The notes below the pieces were generated by a model. That model was not told the origin of the DNA and did not search any database. It was given only the letters and a program-made list of their open reading frames with translations. Shown piece after piece: positions 33,309 to 42,439 of a stretch of DNA of 64,000 nucleotides. Where the stretch lies: contig NC_083398.1 in the NCBI RefSeq assembly GCF_030864355.1, forward strand, positions 1,488,001-1,552,000, written 5' to 3'. How positions within the stretch are numbered: position 1 is the stretch's first letter; the number at the start of each line of letters is the position of its first letter. The stretch is from Cutaneotrichosporon cavernicola (taxonomy: Eukaryota > Basidiomycota > Tremellomycetes > Trichosporonales > Trichosporonaceae). The position numbers and the translations under genes were made by a program.

Positions 33309-36300
33309 TTACAGGTTCCAGAACTGAACCGCGGGCGACCCGGGCTCGGACATTTCGACGCGCTCCGGCGACCAGCCGTCGCTGGCACCGTTAGCGTCGA
33401 TGTGCTTCTTGGCATCGGCAACCGAGACGACGTCGACAGTGGTGTACTTGAGCTGCGACTTGATGTAGGGCGAGAGGAGCTTGAGGGCCTCGAGCTCGTC
33501 GAACGTGAGCTTGGACTCGAACGCACGCTTGCCGGCTGTCGTCGCCTTCTTCTTCAGCAGCTGGACGTACGGCATAGCCTTCTTGTCCTTGTTCATGCCG
33601 GCGTCGGCAAGTGCCTTGCGCATAGCCACCTCGTCGAGCGCACCCGCCTTCTCGTCCCATGCCGAAGCGACAATGTCCATCGTCTTGACCTGCCATGCTG
33701 GGAACTCGGTCGCGACGTAGATGCGTGCGGCCTTGGGCTTGGAGGGGTCGAAGACCGGCCCGGTCCCCTGCTTGCCCTTTCCGCCCTTCCTGCGGCCAAG
33801 CGAGAGCTCAGCAGAGCGCACCGAGTCGACGACACCGCGCAGGTACGCGAGCTCGTCGAGGGCCTCGACGTGGACAGAGCTCGAAGGCTTAGGGAAGGGG
33901 GCGTTCTGAACCGACGACTTCTCGCCTAGGATGTCCTGCCAAATGAACTCGGAGAAGTGGGGGGTGAAGGGGGCAAGGAGGAGAGCGTTGTTGCGGATCC
34001 ACGACAGGAGGAGGTCCTTGTGCATGCCCTGACCGCCGTTCTCAGGCTGCGACACGACACGGTACCAGTTGCGCGCGTTCTCAAAGTCGTAAAGGCCGAG
34101 CTTGAGCGCCTCCTTGAAGTTCATCTCCGAGTACGCCTTGTAGGCGCCCTCGACCAGGCTGTCCATCTCGGCCTGGAACTGCTTGTCGTGCTCGTTGAAG
34201 GCACCGGTGCGAAGGCTGCCGGCCTCCTTCTTGACCTCCTCGGCCCACGTGCAGGCAGTGTGCAGACGGAGAATGGCAGCGTTGGCAACCGTCTCCTCGA
34301 AGTTGGCGTCGGTGATGTCGTCACCAGCGTCAGCAAGGGTGAGACGGACGGCGTCGGCGCCGAACTTCTGCGTGGCCTCGCGCATGGTGAGGAAATTGCC
34401 TGTCGACTTGGACATCTTCTTGCCGTTAAGCATGAGGTGACCGTTAGCGCGGACCGAGCGGGGCCAGTGCTTCTCGGGGAAGATGGCCGCGTGAACGTAG
34501 ATCCAGAAGGTAAGGTGGTTGGGGATGAGATCCTTGCCCGATGAACGGATGTCGAGAGGGTAGAAGTACTGGAACGAGTACTTGAGCTCGGCCGCGACCT
34601 CCTTGGAGATCTTCGAGTCGGCCGGGTAGGGCCCGTCGCGGAGAATGTGCTCCCACATGGCGTCGGTCATGTCCTCAGGCTTGATGCCGTACTTGCCCTC
34701 CTTGCCCCAGCGGTCGGTGTGGAGCAGGTTAGCAACAGTGTAGTACGACATGTAGATGGTCGAATCGGAGAGCGACTCGACGAGGAACTGCTGGTCCCAA
34801 GGGAGCTTGGAGCCAAGACCGTACGAACGCGCACACGCCCACTTGTTGAGCCAGTTGAGGACAGCCTGGAAGTTGTGGCGAGTCTCGGGGACGAACGTGT
34901 TCATCTTGGCGAGGAGGTCCTCCGCAACCTTCTTCCACTCCTCCTCTCCGTAGTCGAGGTACCACTGGTCGACAAGGGCGACAACACACACGTCCGCGGA
35001 ACGCGAGATAACCTCGCTCTCGGGCTCGGCGTAGGGAACACCAAGACCGGCGTCGAGGAGCTGCTGGCGAACCTTGGGCTTAGCGTCCTGGACAGACTCG
35101 CCCTTGAAGTCCCCGACGGTCATGACACCGCTGTAGAAGCCCTCCTTGTAAGCCAGCTCCTTAGCCTCGGCGAGCTGCTTGACGTCACGCTGCGACTGGA
35201 TCTTGAGCTCGGTGCAGAGCTTCTCGGCAGCCATGTCACCGTACTTGGGCGTCGAGAGGACCGAGATGGGGTCGACAGAGGCCCACTTGGGGTCGATCTT
35301 GTACATCTCGGGCTTCTTGCGGAGGTCCATAAGGGTGCGGTAGTCGTCAGGTGAGTCCGAGGGGACCGACGTGACGACACCGGTACCCTTGGTGGCGAGG
35401 ACGCCCTCCATGGGAAGGACGTAGACCTCGGGGACGACGCCGAACGGAGGGTTGACCTTGGTGCCGATGATCTCAGCGCCCTTGACGGAGACGACCTTCT
35501 TGAAGACACCCTCAGGGCTGGCGAAGGTGCCCTGGTAGGCCATGTTGCGGGCAGCCCGGTCGGTGAGGAGCCAGAGCTCGGAATCCGACGCCTCGTAGAG
35601 GCCGTAGTCGAGGTTGGGGCCGACGAAGCAGTTGGTCTGGCCGTACATGGTCTCAGGACGAAGAGTGGCGGCGACGAGCTGGACAGTCTTGCCGCCGACA
35701 GCCTGCTTGACCTCCGAGGAGACGTCCGGGCCCCACTCGAGGACCTTCATCTTGACGGCAGTGTACTCCTGGGGGTTGACAGCCTCACCCGACTGGCGGT
35801 CGTGGTCCATGCAGGGCTGGCCGTCCTTGGGCGAGTAAATGGTGTAGCGCTTGCCGAACTTGATGCGGCCCTGGTCGTGGAGCTTGTTCATCTGCCAGCG
35901 CACAAAGCTGTCATAGTAGAGGTTGGCAGGGGTGGTCAGGAACTGGCGGCGCCAGTCAACGCGGGCACCGAGGTTAGTGAGGTCCTCGGTGGCGATGGGC
36001 GGGAAGAACTCGAGCCAATGGAGGGGCTCGGCGAACTTCTTGATGTCCTCGCGGGGAACACCGATCAGCTCCATGATCTGGAACTGGTAGGTGAGGCCGG
36101 TAGACTTGGCGTTGAGCTTGCCCTTCTTGGCCTTGGAGGGGTCGGACGAAGCGGCCTTCTCAACCTTCTCCTCGACAGCGTCCTCCTTGAAACCCGAGAA
36201 GTCCTCGCCGAACATCTCCATTTCCCTGATGAGCTTGTCGGCGGAGGCCTGGTGTGAGCGGACGCGGGCCGAGCTCAACCTACCTTGATGGGCATGCCGG

Positions 36301-36902
36301 TGGCATGATAGCCGACAGGGAAGAGGACACGCTTGCCGCGCATGCGCTCGAATCCAGCAGCAAACTCGACCTTGGACACGGTGAAGGCGTGGCCAAGGTG
36401 GAGAGAGCCGTTCATGTAAGGGTAGGGGAAGGTGCCGAACCACTTGGGGTGCTTGGCCTGGACCTCCTCCATCGAGAGGCCCTGCTCGAAAAAGTCGGCG
36501 TAGTTCTTGACGCCCTCTGGAAGCGGCGCGGGTTCGGTCTCGAACGCACCGGCCTGAGCCCACGCCTGCTGAGCGCGCTTCTCGAGCTCAACAAGGTAGT
36601 CACGCTTGCCGGTCTGGGGTCAGTTAAGGCCTTCAAGCGGTCATGTACAGGAGCGCAGAGCGTTGTGGGAGAGGGGCTCGAGCGGGCATCACAGTGCGCG
36701 TCGACGCAATTAATGGCGGCTCCCACCGAATGCCTCAAACTCTGCCATCTGTGGGCGCGGAATCGTCCCGAATCTTGGACAGATCCGTGGACCGCAACCA
36801 TCCTCTGCACGTGTGGCCCAGCCCATAGCCAACTCAGTTGTCACCACCTACCTTCTCCATTGTCACGACCGGCTGGGTCGGCGCGTCGTTCTTGGACGCC
36901 AT
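33309..36902 (-). CDS. CDC60: Leucyl-tRNA synthetase, cytosolic type
   Basis: Exons are 36902-36852, 36613-36284 and 36248-33309 (1106 aa from the first ATG). Class I motifs: HIGH as [20 protein letters not shown] and KMSKS as [19 protein letters not shown]. The editing domain ([36 protein letters not shown]) and the catalytic [11 protein letters not shown] and [20 protein letters not shown] segments follow, then the anticodon-binding and C-terminal extension typical of archaeal/eukaryotic cytosolic LeuRS. It charges tRNA-Leu. Length fits yeast Cdc60 (about 1090 aa). Upstream of the ATG the same frame stays open for 45 codons and reads like a mitochondrial presequence, without an ATG (see findings). 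It is convergent with GPI3, 166 nt apart. Confidence 0.96.
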
Positions 36903-37691
36903 GTCGTCAGAGTTGAGACGGGAGATAGAGGTGTGGAGGGAGCGAAGTCTCGGCGCGATGGCAGCAGCGGGAGCCGAGGTAAGGACTGAAAGGCCGCTGC
37001 GGATGAGACGGGGCGGGATCGTTTTTAGGGGGCGCACGTCGACTCGCGCGGCGTGCTTTTGCAGTAACGTTGAGATAGATTGTGAGGCGAGGCGAGTCGA
37101 GCGAGATGGGCCAGACGGCGAGCACCGTGTTGGTGGCAGTGAGTCGAAAAGAGTATATTACGTAAGATTAAAAATGAGGTGGTGTAAAATACCGATATCA
37201 AGTTTCGTGGGGTCTCCGCGTCATGTGGATAGTGATCGTCGCTGCCTGGAACGGCCAAACACATACTTGTCGATCACTGGCGGTCCTCCACTGGTCCTCC
37301 ACCCACCTCCACTCCGACTTAAACCGCCTCTTTTGCAGTCGGCAGGCTCCCTGCGCAGCGCGTAAGCATCGCTGACGGACTGGCGTTGATGTTACACTAG
37401 AGTGGAGTCCGGCTGCTCAGGACCGATGGTGTAGTGGAGGTGGATTGGTGGAGGAGCGTGGGAAAGCAACTCTCGAGACTGACGGTTTTGTGGAGGTGGA
37501 GTGGTGGAGGAAGATAGAAACGTTCCACAATGTACCTGCGCTCTACGGTGTTCTTCTCCGACGTCACGACTTACGCCGAAGCTCCAAGCCGTTGACATAA
37601 CAGGGCCAGGTCGCCTCGCCGACTTCATCAGGAAGTTCTCACGTTGATTACTTGACCACTCCACAGCTCCAAAAACCGATCACCAACCACT
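36903..37691. other. Divergent region, LeuRS / alpha-beta hydrolase
   Basis: About 790 nt. The first 135 nt next to LeuRS carry its in-frame presequence-like extension on the minus strand. The remainder shows no gene. Confidence 0.5.
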
Positions 37692-38657
37692 ATGGTGACT
37701 GGCACTTACCCTTCTGACTAACCCCAGAGCGACTCCAAGAACGTCCTCCAGACTGTCGTCGACAGTCAGGTCCAATTCCTTACGAAAGGGGCCCATCGTG
37801 CCCCGTTGCAGAACTACCCCTCCGACGCGGGACTCGAGTACGAGAAGGTGTGGTTCCCGGCTGTTGGCGGTGTCATGCTTGAAGGGTGGTGGATCCCGCG
37901 CCCCAGTGCCACACGCGTGATCCTCTGTAACCATCCAATGACGTTCAACAAGGGTGGCTACCCAGGCTCGAAGCCCGGCTTTGACGCTTTTGGCCTCATC
38001 GACGTCAACTTTATCCCGGACTATGCGGACCTCCACAAGGCAGGGTACGCGGTCCTGGCGTACGAACGGCGCACCCACGGCCTCTCGTACAGCAACTGGG
38101 GCGAGACGTCCACCGTGGGTGCCCACGAGAGTCGTGACGTCGCCGGCGCGATGCGCTTCCTCTCAACGTGGGGCCCGACGCGTGACTTGGAAGTCGCCCT
38201 CGATCTTCGCTGCATGGGTGCCAAATCGGGCATCGCGGCGTTCAAGAACTTCCCGCAGGACATGGCCCCGGCTAGAGCCTTTGTGGCCCTTCAGCCGGTC
38301 AGCGCGGGCGCGTTTGTCGCCAGGGCTGCCGAGGGCGCCGGTGTCGATCTTGCCAAGGCGCTCCAGGAGTTTGACAAGGGCGTGTGGGCGGCGATTGTCC
38401 TGCGTGCAGGCGACCTTTTCCCACAGAGCTCGGCCGCTCAAGTCAAGATCCCCACGCTCGTCGCGCAGGTCAAGGGCGACATGTTCGCCGATGCTCCGAA
38501 GGATACGCAGGAGATCTTTGATGGACTCGGCGCCAGTGAGAAGAAGCTCTACTGACTCATGGGGACGACCGCCGCTTCGACGGCTACAACTACTTTGGGG
38601 ACACGCCGGACGAGTTGCTCGGCTGGTTTGAAAGCACTTCCGGGCCAAGTAGATTAG
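37692..38657 (+). pseudogene. Alpha/beta hydrolase, C terminus frameshifted
   Basis: Model: exon 1 is only the ATG (37692-37694), then a 33-nt intron ending CTAACCCCAG, then 37728 onward. The frame reads SDSKNVLQTVVDSQVQFLTK, VWFPAVGGVMLEGWWIPRP, VILCNHPMTFNKGGYPGSKP and GYAVLAYERRTHGLS, the hydrolase core. The nucleophile position is weak: CMGAKSGIAAF, with no clear GxSxG. It stops at TGA 38553-38555 after GASEKKLY, 276 aa. The expected C-terminal strand and catalytic His region (THGDDRRFDGYNYFGDTPDE followed by LLGWFE) continues in another frame from 38555. One missing base at 38553-38555 explains this. It is either a real pseudogenising indel or a sequence error. Substrate unknown. Confidence 0.65.
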
Positions 38658-39608
38658 CCAATTGCCAAGAACATAAGCTTGTGATGGTCATGCTGATCAT
38701 GCAAGTTGCCCATTGTGGGTGGGGTGACGCTGATCCCACACGATACTCGGGACGCAGGACGGGCGCAGATTAGATTTGAACGGTGACAGCAGGCAATTTA
38801 TCTCCTGATCTCCTGTAGAGCTGCAAAGCTGTACCGCTAACCATCTAATGAGACTCTCCGGCGACTACGGGCCGGCGTGCGAGCGACTGCGCAGCTTGGC
38901 ATAGCGGCCATCCGGTCCAGGGTGATAGGCATGATAGGGCCTCTCTTAGCATGACAGTCGAAACCATGGCAGTCCTGCCTTAGTTGTTACTGTACTGCCC
39001 TCAGTTGACGAACTACCTTCCTCCGGACTTTGCCATGAGATAATCCTGGCTACCGCGAATCCATGGCAACATGGCTTTCCACCAGTGCATCAGAGGGCTG
39101 GCTCACCTGCATCACCTGCACATGCTGACCAGATTTTACACCATGGATCATGAGGCGGGTAGATTGGGGCGAGCAGTCAGCGCGAACGAGACAGTTCGGT
39201 CCTGATTGCTTCATCGACATGATCCTCCATTGGGTGCAGATTAGATTTCAGCATGGATCAGCTCCTCAGATGAGCGACGTCTGCCGATCCAGTGAGGTAG
39301 CAATCATGTGGCGAGGGGTTTAATGAGTTTTTTTGTCATATTGTAGTTCTGATCGAGTGCGAAGTGCGAACAAGCGGACCAAGGCCGACCGACTGCTCTG
39401 GCACCTTCCCTCCTACCAAGGGTGGAGCTGTCGAAAGAGATATAAACCCCCCCCCCCCAACCCCCCCCTCCGCCTTGACCAACTCATTTCTTCACAGCAC
39501 TCCTCTTCATCTACTCTCTCACTCTCAGTCTCCACTCTACAACGCCCAACCACTTCGCTTCACCCTCCCTTCTCACTACTACAACACACCCTCTTTATAA
39601 ACTTCACA
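38658..39608. other. Gene-poor intergenic region
   Basis: About 950 nt with no supported gene. The word GCAGATTAGATTT occurs twice (about 38766 and 39237). A poly-C tract at 39447-39468 lies in the likely leader of the next gene. Confidence 0.45.
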
Positions 39609-40012
39609 ATGCTCGCCATGGCCCTCGTCGCGCTCTTCGCCGCTGCGGTCATCGCCGCCCCCGCTGACAAGGCCGGCGCCTTCCTCGCCAAGCGCGGTGC
39701 CCCCCATCCCCCCATCGCTCTCCCCGACTACCCCGGTTGCCCCGAAACCTACCCACGCGCCCTTCCTCCTCCTCCTCCTCCTCCCTGCGCTTACCCGTGC
39801 GGTGGCAGCTGCATCCCTCCCGGCACTGTCTGCTGTGGGGAGTCCGGTGAGCAAGCTTCCTCCGCTTTCTACTCCACTCATCTTCCCTTCCTGCCCCGCT
39901 GATAACAGGGAACTTCTGCCCCAGCAACTGCCAGTGCAGTACCAGCGGCCACGGGGAGCACCTCGTCCACATCTGCCTCGCCCCCATTGGCCTTGACATT
40001 GACGTCCTCTAG
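39609..40012 (+). CDS. Small secreted cysteine-rich protein
   Basis: Exons are 39609-39846 and 39909-40012 (113 aa). The N terminus MLAMALVALFAAAVIAAPAD is a signal peptide, followed by a dibasic KR (FLAKRG), a likely Kex2 site. The mature part has ten cysteines: one in PGCPET, then after a polyproline run CAYPCGGSCIPPGTVCCGES, NFCPSNCQC and HICL. The CxxxC-x3-C-x6-CC-x5-C spacing suggests a disulphide-rich fold. A similar layout occurs in the protein at 41028-41337. There is no enzymatic motif. Role unknown; secreted effector-like or wall-associated proteins are possible (inference). A poly-C tract and C/T-rich leader precede it. Confidence 0.7.
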
Positions 40013-41027
40013 CCGGGTGAGCCCGCTGCTCTCCAGCAATCTCGAGTCACATTAATTCCAGTGCATCAGTCGACTAGCAAAAATCAACAACACGGCTTCA
40101 AGGACCTTTCATCTTTGTACATCACCTCTTTAGCTTCTTCTTCACCGGCAACTCTTCTGCTGCCACTCTCATTTCTCTTAGGTAGCACCGCTCTCTGGAG
40201 CCTAAGCTGTACATCGCCGCCTATGAACAGTCCTTTAACCCCTCCATTGCTGCTGCATCTTGGATCCTTTAGCTTTCAAAGGCCTGTGAGTGAACGGGTC
40301 GACGAGATGGTCGGCGGCCACAAAAGCTCTAGGGTTTTGCTAATTCCATGTCGTCTTCCCCTCCGCGCCAACCAAACCATCCGAAGAGATCCATCGCCCC
40401 CAGCCGATTTGGCAACTCCCTTTGACCTTTGGACAGCCAGACGGCGTGTCCTGCCACCGTCATCGAGCACCCTCACGCATGTGTGAGTGCACAGCCTCAA
40501 TCGTCTGCTCTGATTGGAAGTTAAGTTAAAACGGCCAACGGAAGGAAGCCCTTCTCCGTCTTGACTTGAAAGCAATGCCCCGCATAATCCCTCTGCAGCG
40601 CGTTGTCTGTGCGAGGTTGATCAATAGTGCGATATGGCCGTGTTAAAGGCTGTTAGTGGCATCAATTGCACACTACGTTCTTCGTGAGCTTTCACATTCC
40701 AGGATCACGTGATCGCCGACGGACAGGTTTGTGTATCAAACGCCCAGCTCTACATCGGCGTGTCGTAAGAGACTGTAGTCATAGTGGCTCTGGGCCTGCT
40801 GCCAGGATGCTCTCTCCATCCCTGATTACAATTCATAAAGAAATTCAAGCCTGATTCCAATTCATAAAGAAATTCAAGGTTTGGTTCCAATTCATAAAGG
40901 AATTCAAGGCCGCCACATCCACTAAGGGAAGCAACCCTGTTCCACCCCACACTGGTAGAATATGCCATGTCGCGGCTGATATATCATACCTCTTCATCAC
41001 GCCGAACTCCTCAACGCCCTCTCCACG
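40013..41027. other. Intergenic region with minisatellite
   Basis: About 1 kb between the two Cys-rich protein genes. It contains the three-copy repeat at 40821-40908 and no supported gene. Confidence 0.5.
40821..40908. repeat. Three tandem copies of a 29-30 nt AT-rich unit
   Basis: Each unit contains CCAATTCATAAAGAAATTCA or a close variant (copy 1 has ACAATTC, copy 3 has AAAGGAATTC). Copies begin near 40821, 40850 and 40879. They lie 120-200 nt upstream of the Cys-rich protein start at 41028, so a promoter role is possible but unproven. Confidence 0.85.
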
Positions 41028-41337
41028 ATGCTCGCCCTCCCCCTGGTCTTCTTGGCCCTCTCGGCCGCAGCCCAACCCAACCCCATGTTCTTCGACAACG
41101 GCATCACCGATGCCAGCACGGCGCGCCTGCCCGACTCCCCAGGGTGCACGTACTGCGCCCTAGCATGTCTGCCCGACAACCACGAGTGCTGCCATACCTG
41201 GACAGGTGTGTGAACCCATACATCGTATCGCTGATGACTCAGGCGAATACTGTACGCCCGGATTCCGGTGTGTTGAGCTTGGTGATTTTAATCAGAGTGC
41301 GCCCGAAACGATATCGTACGGGTGTGTCCGGCGTTGA
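41028..41337 (+). CDS. Small secreted cysteine-rich protein
   Basis: Exons are 41028-41205 and 41243-41337 (90 aa); the 37-nt intron ends GCTGATGACTCAG. The signal peptide is MLALPLVFLALSAAAQPNP. The mature part reads PGCTYCALACLPDNHECCHT then WTGEYCTPGFRCVELGDFN, ending ISYGCVRR; it has eight cysteines. The C-x2-C-x3-C-x6-CC-x6-C-x5-C pattern parallels the protein at 39609-40012, including a CC pair six residues after a Cys. The two may be diverged tandem paralogues. There is no catalytic motif. Role unknown. Confidence 0.7.
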
Positions 41338-42439
41338 CGCTGCGCCGACTTTGTACTGTAGCTTTCCACACATCTCACTTAATCTTCTGGCGTTACTTTG
41401 TCGCTACCTCTTCCTTGGTGCATCCGCTCAACTCACTGACATGACCATAATAAATAGCTATGGGGAGTGGCAAACACCTGTTCCCTGATCCCGATCCCGA
41501 TCCCGAAATCCTTGAGATTACCATTAACGTTATCATCTCCACTGCCGAGGAGGTCGGACTGTCAGTGAGTATGAACTGCTCCCGCGGGCAGCGCGGGGAG
41601 TGCAGCGAGACAACCTGACCCTGACACCATCAACCTCCGCTCCGCCACTGGGCCTTCTCAACTTGTCGACTTGTCAACTCTCACCTTCTCAACTCGCTCC
41701 TTGGCCTGACGGAGCGAATAGGGTCGCACCTAATGATCAGATACGCGTGCTGTGATGTTGAGGAATAAGCCCGGTCCGAGATGCCTGCAAGACGGACAAG
41801 ATCCAACCACTCAAATCATCCTCAGCCGTCTGTCGAGTGTTATCGAGTCTGTCATTGTGCATTCTACGCGACTTGCCGCGGCGGGACCAGCCGGTCGCCT
41901 GGAAAGTTACTCCTTTCATCATTGCCGACTATCCGCGAGAGAGACAGAGGACTGTGGTGAACTGGAACAGGATGTTCCTAGTGCTGGTGTGTATCAAGGT
42001 TGCAAGAGGTGCTACAAGCGGTGACCAACGCAGTGAGATTGGGTGACGGAAGCATACAGTACCCTCCAGCACTGTCTAATGCCTGGTGTGAATCGGACTA
42101 GCCCCGTGAATTTGCCGAAATCTACGTCGCCGCTCAAACTAATCAAGCACTGACATGCGTGACCTAGCCACAGTAATGTTCAGATCGACTTGTGAACCAC
42201 GCTCAGGCTAACTCCTGCACCACCAAACAAAGGCGGCAGGGTCTGCAGCGCACCAGTCGATACGCACTCGAATTGAATCACTGCCAGCTGGCAAGTATCG
42301 TCCGCGCCATTGTGGACATAAAGACGCTCGGCAGTCTGAAGACGCGGCAGCCTCACTGGTAGTTACATGCATATATTCAATGTTCGATAGTGTAGTAGTA
42401 ACAACTGGGGCTCAGCCCCTATTAAGATCTGGAGGCAGG
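41338..42439. other. Intergenic region
   Basis: About 1.1 kb with no supported gene. A short GATCCC repeat is at about 41486-41506. Confidence 0.45.

Noticed and set aside
33957..36257. Several long plus-strand frames over LeuRS
   Set aside because: They are shadows of the LeuRS coding strand, Leu/Val/Glu-rich and without start context.
38766..38862. Possible minus-strand tRNA with a GTTCAAATC box
   Set aside because: The flanks of the T loop do not pair, and the acceptor-like ATTAGAT/ATCTAAT stem is in the wrong place for a cloverleaf.
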